From the NCBI GenBank assembly GCA_029243485.1, contig JAQWRY010000047.1:62001-126000 (forward strand): a DNA stretch of 64,000 nt. Reading direction: 5' to 3'. The position numbers and the translations under genes were made by a program. Source of the DNA: Candidatus Binatia bacterium (lineage in GTDB: Bacteria; Desulfobacterota; Binatia; UBA12015). Of the stretch, positions 53,938 to 62,137 are shown one piece after another. The notes beneath the pieces are model-generated. The model worked only from the letters and a program-made list of their open reading frames with translations, was not told where the DNA came from and did no database searches. The stretch's first letter is position 1. Each line of letters opens with the position of its first letter.

Positions 53938-54706
53938 GCGCAGTACCAAGACGAGTCGTCCGAGGAGCCCTTTCGACGCAAGAGGCCTCGCGCGCCTGGC
54001 ACGCCGCGCCGGCGCCATCGCGATCGACAACGCAGCGACGACTTCGGGGACCCGTCCACCGGCCGAACGGGTGACGCGTGCCATCGAATCGTGGATCTCC
54101 CGCGAAGCTCAAACCAGCCAGCCACGAACGCGGGTGGCGCTCACTCACGAGACCGGCCCCCTCCCCAAGGCCGACTGGGTCTTGTCGGTCGATGCGATCG
54201 ACGGGCTCGACGCATACCTCGCGGGCCTGCCCACGTGGGCCGTCTCGTTGGGCCTGTTGTATCGGGGCGAACCGTTCTCTGCGGCCGTCTACGCACCCGC
54301 GCTCCGCGATCTCTATGTCGCGAGTTCCGGAACCCTCCGATGGCAGGGGCGCGCCGTCACTGCGGATGCCACGAAGGAGCCCTCGCGCTTCGTGCTCGGG
54401 ACCGGGCTCGAGAAGCGTTCGATCCTCCGACTGCGGCGACGCCGCGAGGCCGAAGGTCCGATTTTTTACCATGCGTGCCTGGTCGCACGGGGCGCCGCGG
54501 AAGGCGCCGTGCTCGGGCGTCTCAATCACCGCCAGGCGGCAACGCTGGCCGCGCTTCTTGGGCCGGTCGGGGGCGAACTCGTGTCCGTGCGCACCGGCAA
54601 GCCGCTCGACCTCACGAGCCTGCTCCTCGGTCGGTCGACGCGCGACCCCATCCTTGCAACTGGGGCCGGTCGGGCCGAGGCGCTCTTCAGCCGGCTGAAG
54701 AAGTAG
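53927..54706 (+). CDS. inositol-monophosphatase-like protein, divergent
   Basis: A 259-residue protein that resembles the IMPase/FBPase/CysQ superfamily but is divergent. The DAIDG metal motif is seen in LSVDAIDGLDAYLAGLPTWA followed by VSLGLLYRGEPFSAAVYAP. The second acidic motif (WDxAA) and the usual GEES loop are not clear: there is THETGP where GEES should be. Catalysis is therefore uncertain. It starts 11 bases inside the LolA-like gene, and its 3' end overlaps the NRDE gene by 20 bases convergently. Confidence 0.65.
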   Translation: MSTERSTKTSRPRSPFDARGLARLARRAGAIAIDNAATTSGTRPPAERVTRAIESWISREAQTSQPRTRVALTHETGPLPKADWVLSVDAIDGLDAYLAGLPTWAVSLGLLYRGEPFSAAVYAPALRDLYVASSGTLRWQGRAVTADATKEPSRFVLGTGLEKRSILRLRRRREAEGPIFYHACLVARGAAEGAVLGRLNHRQAATLAALLGPVGGELVSVRTGKPLDLTSLLLGRSTRDPILATGAGRAEALFSRLKK

Positions 54707-55454
54707 CGGTCCACGGCAGTTCGACCCGCCCGTAAGCGGTACGACAGGGCGGGCCGTGCGCGTACAGGAAGGAGAGGGCGCCCACGTCGTCCATCAAGAC
54801 CAGGCTCGACGACCGTGTCCCGTAGGTCGGCGTGTGGATGCAAAGCTGGTCGGTCGGCTTGCGGTCGTCGAGGGCGATCTGGTGGTCCGCGAGGATGAGA
54901 TGGAGTTCGTCGACCAGCTTCGCGCGATCCGGGCGTGCCGCGTGCAGCGGTACTAGCTCGGCAAAGCGGTGCGTCGACCGCGAAATACGCTCACACTCGA
55001 TGTCGTTCAGGTCGAGATTCGTGAGCAGGTGCAGTCCGGGTGTCAGCTGCTCGATCGTAATCTTGCCGCCCCGGTTTTGCGCGACGTGGGCGTGGTGTTG
55101 ATCGGCGATCAAGAGGTTGAACGGGTTGTATTCCTCGGGATTCTGCACGCGGAGGAGAGCCAGCGCCTCGGGCAACGACGCCGTCTCGGCGAGCGCAACG
55201 CAGAGTGTGCCCCGCGAGAGGCAGGAAGGATCCGGCGCCTTCTCCGATCGGCGATTGAGAACGCCCACGACGAGCCCACTGCGGCCCACGGCGAGCCAGG
55301 TCCCCCCGGCGCAAAGATCGCGCCCCCCGAAGGCGGCGCCGTCCCCCAGGATCTCCGGCGGGACGGCCGGCCGGTCGAAGAACTCGTCCCGATTCGCCGC
55401 GACCACCAGTGGGAGGTCACTCCAGGCGTCCGTATAGACCGCGAGCGTGCACAC
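54687..55454 (-). CDS. NRDE/TANGO2-family protein
   Basis: A 255-residue protein with the family start VCTLAVYTDA (Cys2) and VVAANRDEFFDRPA, the NRDE motif. Other parts are FGGRDLCAGGTWLAVGRSG, GVLNRRS and HLLTNLDLND. The true function of NRDE proteins (TANGO2, heme trafficking or Ntn-hydrolase activity) is debated. The GTG at 55454 is chosen because it makes Cys the second residue, which is the family hallmark; no Shine-Dalgarno is present, and a good -10 box lies only eight bases upstream, so the mRNA may be leaderless. Confidence 0.85.
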   Translation of the reverse strand: MCTLAVYTDAWSDLPLVVAANRDEFFDRPAVPPEILGDGAAFGGRDLCAGGTWLAVGRSGLVVGVLNRRSEKAPDPSCLSRGTLCVALAETASLPEALALLRVQNPEEYNPFNLLIADQHHAHVAQNRGGKITIEQLTPGLHLLTNLDLNDIECERISRSTHRFAELVPLHAARPDRAKLVDELHLILADHQIALDDRKPTDQLCIHTPTYGTRSSSLVLMDDVGALSFLYAHGPPCRTAYGRVELPWTATSSAG

Positions 55455-55462
55455 GATTGTCG

Positions 55463-55492
55463 ATAATAGCGTAGTGGGAACCGCGTTGTCTT
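55463..55492 (-). promoter_or_regulatory. candidate leaderless promoter of the NRDE gene
   Basis: Read on the minus strand: AAGACA (plus 55487-55492), 18 bases, TATTAT (plus 55463-55468), then eight bases to the GTG start codon at 55454. TATTAT matches the -10 consensus at five of six positions. Transcription should start at or next to the GTG. Confidence 0.4.
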
Positions 55493-55514
55493 GCTCTAAA
55501 GCCTGTGTTTTAGT
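55486..55514 (+). promoter_or_regulatory. candidate MoxR promoter, overlapping the NRDE promoter
   Basis: TTGTCT (55486-55491), 17 bases, TTTAGT (55509-55514), matching four of six at each box. Its -35 box overlaps that of the divergent NRDE promoter. Confidence 0.3.
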
Positions 55515-55535
55515 TGGTTTTTCCGCGAGGTTCCC

Positions 55536-56522
55536 ATGTTCGACTCCATCGAAGAAGTCATCGAGCAATTCGCCGAGCGCAAGTACATTTGCAATCGAGC
55601 GATCGCGACCGTCGTGTATCTCGCGACGAAGATGCACAAGCCCATCCTGGTCGAAGGCCCTGCTGGTGTCGGCAAGACCGAGCTCGCCAAGGTCGTATCG
55701 GCCTGCCTCGGACAGAAGCTCATCCGTCTGCAGTGCTATGAGGGTCTAGATGAAGCGAAGGCTCTGTACGAGTGGGAGTACGGCAAGCAGCTGCTCTACA
55801 CGCAGATCCTCAAGGACAAAATCAGCGAAGTTCTCGCCGGCACGAACACCCTGGAAGAAGCCGTCGATCGCATCGCCGATCAAGACGGAGTATTCTTCTC
55901 GGAACGCTTCATTCTGCCGCGCCCGTTGCTCCAGGCGATCACCTCCGACGAGCCCGTCACCCTCCTGATCGACGAGATCGACAAATCGGATTCGGAGTTC
56001 GAGGCCTTCCTGCTCGAGATCCTGAGCGACTACCAGGTCAGTGTTCCCGAACTCGGCACCATCGAAGCCAAGAACCTGCCCGTCGTCCTCCTAACCAGCA
56101 ACAACTCGCGCGAGATGTCCGACGCGCTGAAGCGACGCTGCCTGCACCTCTTCATCGACTTCCCGGACACCGAGCACGAGCACAGGATCGTGCGTCTCAA
56201 GGTCCCCGAGGTCCCCGAGGCGCTGGCCTCCGAAGTCGTCGCGCTCGTACAGAGAGTGCGCCGGCTCGACCTGAAGAAGTCCCCGAGCATCAGCGAGACC
56301 CTCGACTGGGCCCGCGCGCTCGCACTCCTCAACGTGGAGACCCTCGGCGACGAGGCCGTGCGCGACACTCTGAGTGCGATCTTCAAGTACGAGACCGACA
56401 TGCGAAAAGCGGAGAAGGAACTTCGCGAACACGTCTCGCGTCAGCGCGCCCGCCAGACCGAGAGTGACAAAGGAGACAAAGGCGGCGAGGGCGGCGGCAA
56501 CAACGAGGGCGTGCTGCACTGA
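55536..56522 (+). CDS. MoxR-family AAA+ ATPase
   Basis: A 328-residue AAA+ chaperone ATPase. Walker A is GPAGVGKTELAK (about 41-52), Walker B is LLIDEIDKSDSEFEAFLLEIL (about 145-165) and the sensor 1 region is VVLLTSNNSREMSDAL. MoxR proteins work with VWA-domain partners to insert cofactors or assemble complexes (for example CoxD/CoxE, RavA/ViaA). The next gene encodes such a VWA protein. A Gly/Glu/Asp-rich tail (about 305-325) is unusual and may be a flexible linker. No metal-enzyme gene is adjacent, so the client is unknown. Confidence 0.92.
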   Translation: MFDSIEEVIEQFAERKYICNRAIATVVYLATKMHKPILVEGPAGVGKTELAKVVSACLGQKLIRLQCYEGLDEAKALYEWEYGKQLLYTQILKDKISEVLAGTNTLEEAVDRIADQDGVFFSERFILPRPLLQAITSDEPVTLLIDEIDKSDSEFEAFLLEILSDYQVSVPELGTIEAKNLPVVLLTSNNSREMSDALKRRCLHLFIDFPDTEHEHRIVRLKVPEVPEALASEVVALVQRVRRLDLKKSPSISETLDWARALALLNVETLGDEAVRDTLSAIFKYETDMRKAEKELREHVSRQRARQTESDKGDKGGEGGGNNEGVLH

Positions 56523-56577
56523 GCCGTAGGGCTGAGCGCCTTCGTGCTCCGCCCGCGGATCGTTTCGGAGAGATCCT

Positions 56578-57990
56578 GTGGAAGCCCGCATTCTCGAATT
56601 CGGCGCTCTCTTACGCCACCACGGAATCCGCCTCTCCACCTCGGAGACGCTCGACGCGCTGAACGCGCTCCAAGGTACGGGGCTCGCCTCGCGTGAACTC
56701 GTGAAAGAGGTCCTTCGCGCCACGATGGTGAAGCGCTCGACTGATCTTACGACGTTCGACGAGCTCTTCGACCTGTTCTTCTCGGGACTCGGCGCCGCGA
56801 TAAAAGAGGTCGGCGAAGAGGGCGGCCAGAAGGTCGCCGAATCGGCTGCCGACTACCAAGATCTGCTCGATCAGCTGAAGAACCTGCTTGAAGAAAACGA
56901 CCGCGAACTCTCCGAGATCGCCGAAGCGTTGATGCAACACGACGACGGAACGCTCGAGCAGAAGATCCGCGAAGCCATGGAGCAGGCCAAGGGCGAGGGC
57001 GGAGAAGGGCGGACCCGCGAGGGGCGCCTCGGGCACGCACTCGGCGAGCAAATGGGCCTCTCCGACATCGCGCGCGAGTTGGGGCAGCTCTCTGAAGAGT
57101 TGGAAGGCATGGGGCTAGACCCCGAGATGGCGGCGAAGCTTCGCGAACTCATCCGCCAGCGGCTCGCTGATCTCGCCGACATGATGAAGCGCGCGGCCAA
57201 GCTGGAAACCGCACGCGAAGAGAAACGCCCCGGTGACGAGACCCGCCTCGGCGAACTCGGCGAAAAGAGCTTCTACTATCTCAGCGAAGATGAGATCCGC
57301 CGTATGAAGGAGGCGGTGGCACGGCTCGCGCAGCGACTGAAGAACGTCGTTTCCATCAAACGCTCACGCGCCAAGCGCGGAACGTTCGATCTCCAGCGCA
57401 CGCTCCGACACAATACCCAGTTCGGCGGCGTACCGTTCGACGTCCAGTTCGACCGGCGCAAGAAGCACAAGCCGCAGATCGTCGTGCTCTGCGACGTCTC
57501 CGACTCGGTGCGCAACGTGTCGCGCTTCATGCTGCAGTTCGTGTATTCGCTGCAGGATCTTTACTCGAAAGTCCGGAGCTTCATCTTCGTTGCCGACATC
57601 GGCGAAGTAACGCGCCTGTTCGAGGACCTCGAGATCAACGAGGCCGTCGATCAGGCGCTGCGTGGCGACGTGATCAACGTGTTCGCGCATTCCGACTTCG
57701 GGCGCGCGTTCAAGTCGTTTCACACCGACAATCTCTCGATCATCAATCGCCGCACGACGGTGATCATCCTCGGCGACGCCCGGAACAACTACAATCTGCC
57801 TCACGAATGGGCCATTCGGGACATTCAGCAGCGCGCCAAGCAGGTCTTGTGGCTCAACCCCGAGAGCCAGAACACGTGGGGTTTCGGCGACAGCGAAATG
57901 GACCGGTACGGGCCGTTTTGCGACTTCGTCGAGGAATGCCGCAACCTGAATCAGCTCTACCGCGTGATCGATCGCCTCTTGGTCTCCTGA
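56578..57990 (+). CDS. VWA-domain protein, CoxE-like MoxR partner
   Basis: A 470-residue protein. The VWA domain is C-terminal, with the MIDAS motif CDVSDSVRNVSRFML (Asp306) and the second acidic site ILGDARNNY. The N-terminal half is helical and charged, with a possible coiled coil at about 90-190 and many Glu/Lys. CoxE-like proteins use the MIDAS metal site to bind a client while the MoxR ATPase supplies energy. A GTG start 56 bases after the MoxR stop is used. The pair is a stand-alone MoxR-VWA operon. Confidence 0.9.
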   Translation: MEARILEFGALLRHHGIRLSTSETLDALNALQGTGLASRELVKEVLRATMVKRSTDLTTFDELFDLFFSGLGAAIKEVGEEGGQKVAESAADYQDLLDQLKNLLEENDRELSEIAEALMQHDDGTLEQKIREAMEQAKGEGGEGRTREGRLGHALGEQMGLSDIARELGQLSEELEGMGLDPEMAAKLRELIRQRLADLADMMKRAAKLETAREEKRPGDETRLGELGEKSFYYLSEDEIRRMKEAVARLAQRLKNVVSIKRSRAKRGTFDLQRTLRHNTQFGGVPFDVQFDRRKKHKPQIVVLCDVSDSVRNVSRFMLQFVYSLQDLYSKVRSFIFVADIGEVTRLFEDLEINEAVDQALRGDVINVFAHSDFGRAFKSFHTDNLSIINRRTTVIILGDARNNYNLPHEWAIRDIQQRAKQVLWLNPESQNTWGFGDSEMDRYGPFCDFVEECRNLNQLYRVIDRLLVS

Positions 57991-58053
57991 CGGGCTCCAG
58001 CCGTTGACCGCGCGCGGACCGCTGGGTAGGAAAGGGGCCACAGGGCCAACGGC

Positions 58054-58572
58054 ATGAATCCTGCAGACAGCATAAAAATGAGTGTGGACGGACTCACGCT
58101 CGACCCGGCGACGAAAACGCCGATCCTGGTGCTGCGCGACGCCGACAACAAAATCAGTCTCCCCATCTGGATCGGCCTCCTCGAGGCCACCGCCATTGCG
58201 ACGGAGCTCGAGAACATCGAGATGGCCCGGCCCATGACCCATGATCTCCTTCAGACGATCATTGGCGACCTCACGGGCTCGGTCGAAGCTGTCGAGGTGA
58301 GTGCCCTAAAGGAGAACACCTTCTACGCGACGATCCACCTGAAAGCCGGCGATCGCGAACTGCAGATCGACTCACGCCCGAGCGACGCTCTGGCGCTGGC
58401 GATTCGCGCGAAGTGCCCGATCTACGTCGCCAAGAAAGTACTCGAACAATCGAGCATCCTGCAGCAAAAGCAGGACGACGGACAGGAACAGAATCTTTCG
58501 AACGTGTCTCCGGAAAAGTGGGCCGACATTCTCGACCGCATGACGCCGGACGACTTCAAGTACAAGATGTGA
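58054..58572 (+). CDS. bifunctional nuclease family protein (DUF151)
   Basis: A 172-residue protein with the DUF151/BFN core: MSVDGLTLDPATKTPILVLRD, LPIWIGLLEATAIA, RPMTHDLLQTII and SRPSDALALAIRAKCPIYV. In plants a relative has RNase and DNase activity; in bacteria the function is unproven. A short C-terminal tail (about 140-172) is hydrophilic. It follows the VWA gene by 63 bases and precedes the YfgM-like gene. Confidence 0.9.
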   Translation: MNPADSIKMSVDGLTLDPATKTPILVLRDADNKISLPIWIGLLEATAIATELENIEMARPMTHDLLQTIIGDLTGSVEAVEVSALKENTFYATIHLKAGDRELQIDSRPSDALALAIRAKCPIYVAKKVLEQSSILQQKQDDGQEQNLSNVSPEKWADILDRMTPDDFKYKM

Positions 58573-58633
58573 TGCAGCGCCTGAGAGAGAGCGATCTCTC
58601 ACACCAAGCTGCCCAGACGAGGAAGTATAGAAC

Positions 58634-59365
58634 ATGAGCGCGCGGGCGAAGAAACTCACCCAGAAGGAACTGAAGCAGCCGGACGAGTTCGTCACGGCTT
58701 CCGGCAAGGTCGTCCAGTGGGCGAAGGAGAACCAATCGACCGTTCAGTACGGCGCGATCGGTCTCGTTGCCCTCCTCATTCTGATCAGCCTCGCGGGCTG
58801 GTGGAACTCGTCGCGTAACGCGAGCGCCAACCAGCAGTTCTATTCGGCGATCGAACTGTATCAAGCAGATCAGTGGCAGGAGGCCTACGACGGTTTTTCC
58901 GCGCTCGCCGGAAGCCTTGGTGGCACCGACTACGGGCGACTCGCGACGTTGTACGCCGGACGCGCAGCGCTCCAGCTCGACAAGCCAGACGAAGCGATCA
59001 AGTTTTACAAGGAGTATCTCGGAGGCTCCACGACCGTCTCGCTCGAGCAGTTGGCGCGCCTGAACCTCGGCCGTGCACTGGCCAAGAAAGGCGATACCGC
59101 CGGAGCCAAGAGCGAGCTCGACAGCGCGCTCAGTCTCTCTGGGCCGGCCAAGCCAGAGGTCACGCTCGAGCTCGCAGCCGTCGAAGAATCCGTGGGCGCG
59201 AAGGACCGTGCGCTCGACCTCTACGCTGCGTACCTGAACGACAATCCGCAGGCGCCGGCCAAGGAATTCGCACGCGCCCGGATCATGGCGTTGGGCGGAG
59301 AGCTTCCGGCACCGGCGAACCCGGGTTTCGGCGGGATCAACCCGCTGCAATTCCAGACGCAGTAG
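58634..59365 (+). CDS. YfgM-like TPR membrane protein
   Basis: A 243-residue protein with a cytoplasmic N-terminus (about 1-38), one transmembrane helix (about 40-60: GAIGLVALLILISLAGWW), and a periplasmic TPR-like region (about 65-225) with repeats such as SAIELYQADQWQEAYDGF and ARLNLGRALAKKGDTAGAKSELDSAL. The layout resembles E. coli YfgM, an ancillary partner of SecYEG and chaperones. The end FGGINPLQFQTQ is not repeat-like. Well-supported start ATG. Confidence 0.82.
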   Translation: MSARAKKLTQKELKQPDEFVTASGKVVQWAKENQSTVQYGAIGLVALLILISLAGWWNSSRNASANQQFYSAIELYQADQWQEAYDGFSALAGSLGGTDYGRLATLYAGRAALQLDKPDEAIKFYKEYLGGSTTVSLEQLARLNLGRALAKKGDTAGAKSELDSALSLSGPAKPEVTLELAAVEESVGAKDRALDLYAAYLNDNPQAPAKEFARARIMALGGELPAPANPGFGGINPLQFQTQ

Positions 59366-59449
59366 CGACGGACACGTGCCGGCTCCGCGCCGGCGAAGGT
59401 CGACGGAGACTGACGCCAGCTGGCCACAAAGGCACCCGGAATTCGATGT

Positions 59450-59620
59450 GTGACCTACGGCAAGCCACCTGAGCCGCGGGGAACCATCCTCATCTCGATC
59501 GATACCCTGCGCGCCGACCATCTCGCGGGGCCTACGGATACGGGCGGGATACGAGCCCACAATTCGATGCTCTGGCGAAGGAGGGCTCGACACCTTGGGC
59601 GACCGGGTCCGCCCGCTGCC
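59450..59620 (+). pseudogene. sulfatase relic, frameshifted and truncated
   Basis: A short frame opens PPEPRGTILISIDTLRADHLAG, which matches the N-terminal start of sulfatase-family enzymes. After a G run at about 59527-59530 the similarity continues in another frame as YGYGRDTSPQFDALAKEG, then stops. A full sulfatase would be about 450-550 residues, so this is a degraded fragment of at most about 55 codons. The Cys-type active-site motif (CxPSR) is not present. Confidence 0.7.
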
Positions 59621-59680
59621 CGTCATAGGCCGCGCTTCGAAGCCGAGGAGGACCTCTCTCGGACACAACGCGGAGATTGA

Positions 59681-59707
59681 GAAGGGCCCTTCTTTTGGGC
59701 CTTTTTC
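59681..59707 (+). terminator. Rho-independent terminator after the YfgM-like gene and sulfatase relic
   Basis: GAAGGGCCC, a seven-base loop, then GGGCCTTTTT: a GC-rich stem with G-U closing pairs and a T run. It is a standard intrinsic terminator for transcription entering from the left. Confidence 0.8.
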
Positions 59708-59757
59708 ATCTGGCGTAATGTCCGATAAGATAGATTATGACAAATAGATAAATCTGC
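59708..59757. other. AT-rich intergenic patch
   Basis: About 50 bases just after the terminator are clearly AT-rich compared with the rest of the window, with an imperfect inverted pair CGTAAT (near 59714) and ATTATG (near 59734). This may be part of the promoter for the membrane glycosyltransferase gene at 59829. A Xer/dif-like site was considered but the spacing does not fit. Confidence 0.35.
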
Positions 59758-59828
59758 ATGAGGCCACCCGGCCTCTTGCCGGCAGAAGCGCTCCAGAACC
59801 GGCCCCATCGTGCCGAAGCCTCTGTCAG

Positions 59829-61511
59829 GTGCAGGAGAACGTCTACGAGAGCGTCACGGAGCGACCAACTCGTTCGAGAGACGCCGTGCGGCTGGCGCTG
59901 CTGGCGCTGATCGTCCTGGGCGGCGTCGGCGTAAAGCTCGCGGCGTGGCCGGCGCCGGTGGGACATCACGCGCTCGACGGCAGCAATTACTATCAAGTCG
60001 CCGGCCACGTGGCGGCTGGCGACGGACTCCAGACCCGGCTCTCGCTCTACCATCAGGGATTCCAGTCGTTCCCGCACGCGAGCAACATCTATCCGCTGTG
60101 GCCGCTGCTTCTCGGGCACACGGCTCGGATCGTAGACCTGGCGACCGCAGCCGTTGCGCTGCCGGTCGCGCTGTACGGGCTCTCGCTCGTTTTATTGTAC
60201 GGGCTCGCGAATCGATTGGCCGTGGCGTTTTCGGGCGGAAACGACGTTTCGTGGTCGCGTGCACCGAACCTGACCGTGGGGCACGTGGCGGCGCTTCTCT
60301 TCGCGTTGAATCCGGTGTTCTTCCGACACACGTCACTGCCGTACGCCGAAGGTTTGGTATACGCGACGACGTTCGCGAGCCTCCTTGCGGTCGATAAGAC
60401 GCGAGAACGCGCATCGCTCTCGTGGGCATTCATCGCCGGCGTGCTTGCCGGATGCGCTTTTCTGTCGCGACCGCAGCTGCTGCCGCTTGCGTTGGCTGTG
60501 CCCGCCAGCGTGTTCGTGACGGCGCACGATGCCCGAGATCTTCGAGCGTCCGCCGTAGCCTTGCTCTCCGCGGGTTCCGTCGTCGCGCTTTGGGCGTGGC
60601 ATCTGAGCGGTTTCGTCGTTCCGTTCTCACCGCTTGTATTGCTCGACTACGCATCGTATCGCGAGACAGACGGGCTTGCGCCGTTCCCGATCACACTCGG
60701 TGCCGAGAGCTGGACTGCCTACCTGTCGGATCGACTCACCGGGTTCGTCGCCGCGTTCGACCCCACGCACCCCAATGCGTATGCGCGTTCGTTCGGGGCT
60801 GCGGTCTACCTCGTTCCGCTCGCGCTGGTCGTGGTTGCGCTCCGTGCGCCGACGTTGCGCGCGTTCTGGAGTTGGCTCCGTGCGAAAGAGTCGCGTACGG
60901 TCGTGGCCACGCTTGCAACTGGCGTCGGCGCACTTGCTGCGGTGCACGTCCATCACGGCACGCTCATCTGGGAATGGTGGTTTCATTGGCGGCACGGGCT
61001 GCCGATGATCCTTCCCATCACGCTGGCTCTCGCGCTGTTGCTCACCAGTGCGCCAGGCTGGCTTCGGGCCGTTTCCGTCGTGCTCATCGCCGGGAGCCTC
61101 GTCACCGGTGCCGTCGCCGTACACGACAATGCCGTGTTCCTGCGTTTCGCGACGGCCGGACCTTCCGAAGACGAACGTGCGCTCGTGCGCTGGGCCGATG
61201 AGAGCGAGGAGCCCGTTCGGCTCGTGAGCACGAAGGCGCAAGCGCTCGCCGCGTTCTCGACCCGTGCCGGGTTCCATTGGACAGTCTGCGGCGACGATCC
61301 GAGGCAAACCGCGCGGCTCCTGAGTGCTGCCGGAGCCGATTACCTCGTCGTGTATCCCGGCGAAGAGAACTGCCGGGCGATTCGCGCGCTGCTGCCGGAA
61401 CTGCGACCTGTCGAGGCTTTCGGAGACCTGCGAGTGCTGGCTCCGCCGTCCGTCGCGCGCACGAGAGAGCCTCAGGTGAGCGGCGGCTCGCCCTCTTCCT
61501 TGACCGGCTGA
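59829..61511 (+). CDS. polytopic membrane glycosyltransferase-like (GT-C) protein
   Basis: A 560-residue membrane protein with roughly ten to twelve helices. An acidic loop early in the protein (HALDGSNYYQVAGHVAAGDG) resembles the catalytic Asp loop after helix 1 of GT-C enzymes (PMT/ArnT/GT39-like) that use polyprenyl-phosphate sugars. The C-terminal soluble part (about 430-545) is a small domain (RLVSTKAQALAAFSTRAGF and YLVVYPGEENCRAI). The GTG at 59829 is the likely start. The acceptor is unknown. The 3' end overlaps the convergent TPR gene by 40 bases. Confidence 0.7.
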   Translation: MQENVYESVTERPTRSRDAVRLALLALIVLGGVGVKLAAWPAPVGHHALDGSNYYQVAGHVAAGDGLQTRLSLYHQGFQSFPHASNIYPLWPLLLGHTARIVDLATAAVALPVALYGLSLVLLYGLANRLAVAFSGGNDVSWSRAPNLTVGHVAALLFALNPVFFRHTSLPYAEGLVYATTFASLLAVDKTRERASLSWAFIAGVLAGCAFLSRPQLLPLALAVPASVFVTAHDARDLRASAVALLSAGSVVALWAWHLSGFVVPFSPLVLLDYASYRETDGLAPFPITLGAESWTAYLSDRLTGFVAAFDPTHPNAYARSFGAAVYLVPLALVVVALRAPTLRAFWSWLRAKESRTVVATLATGVGALAAVHVHHGTLIWEWWFHWRHGLPMILPITLALALLLTSAPGWLRAVSVVLIAGSLVTGAVAVHDNAVFLRFATAGPSEDERALVRWADESEEPVRLVSTKAQALAAFSTRAGFHWTVCGDDPRQTARLLSAAGADYLVVYPGEENCRAIRALLPELRPVEAFGDLRVLAPPSVARTREPQVSGGSPSSLTG

Positions 61512-62137
61512 TCGTCGTCCGCCAGCTGCGTCGTCCGCAGTTCGGACGGCGGGTCTTCTGCGATCGTCTCGCGGATGCGTCGGGCATCTTCCGGCATCAG
61601 GCGCGCGTGTGCCGTTCGCGCGCGCTTGTCGTTCGGATCCATCTGCAGCAGGAGCTCGAGGTATTCGCGGGCCGCCAGCGGCCGTTCGTCGTGCAGCGCG
61701 ATCTCTGCAAGAAGCCGGAGCACATCGCAGTCGTCCGGAGCGACCTCTCGTGCGCGCGTGAGATAGTACCTCGCCTCGTCTCGCTGCCGGCTTCGATAGT
61801 ACAGTCGGCCGAGGCCCTTGAGAGCGTGCTCGTTCAGGGGCGATAAGCGAAGCGCTTCCTCGAACTGGCCGAGGGCGCCCTTCATGCGACCGGCGCGCAT
61901 CATGTCGCGCGCCATCCGCACGAGGTTCTGGCTTTCCTCGGCGAACTCGCGAACATCAGCCTCGACGCGCAGAACGGAATCGTCCACCTCGACTTGCTTC
62001 AGCTTGGCGTGCGGCCCGAGGTAGTTCTTGAGCAGCTCGAGACAGCGCTCGGGCTCCAGCGCGCCGAGAAAGACCAGTCCGAGAGCGTCGTTCTTGTGAT
62101 CCTCTCGGTGGATCTCGAGGTAGACGCGGCGTCTCAT
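61472..62137 (-). CDS. TPR-repeat protein
   Basis: A 221-residue soluble protein. TPR-like motifs run from about 80 to 190 (MKGALGQFEEALRLSPLNEHA, ALKGLGRLYYRSRQRDEARYY, LAEIALHDERPLAAREYLELL). A positively charged first part (RRRVYLEIHREDHKND) and an acidic tail (DDDQPVKEEGEPP) flank it. The function is unknown; TPRs usually bind proteins. Its ATG overlaps the dGTPase-like gene's stop by four bases (ATGA), so it is co-translated with it. It is convergent with the GT-C gene. Confidence 0.8.
   Translation of the reverse strand: MRRRVYLEIHREDHKNDALGLVFLGALEPERCLELLKNYLGPHAKLKQVEVDDSVLRVEADVREFAEESQNLVRMARDMMRAGRMKGALGQFEEALRLSPLNEHALKGLGRLYYRSRQRDEARYYLTRAREVAPDDCDVLRLLAEIALHDERPLAAREYLELLLQMDPNDKRARTAHARLMPEDARRIRETIAEDPPSELRTTQLADDDQPVKEEGEPPLT

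Noticed and set aside
59708-59757. Chromosomal dif site
   Set aside because: CGTAAT/ATTATG arms are present but lie about 14 bases apart; dif needs two 11-bp arms separated by about six bases.
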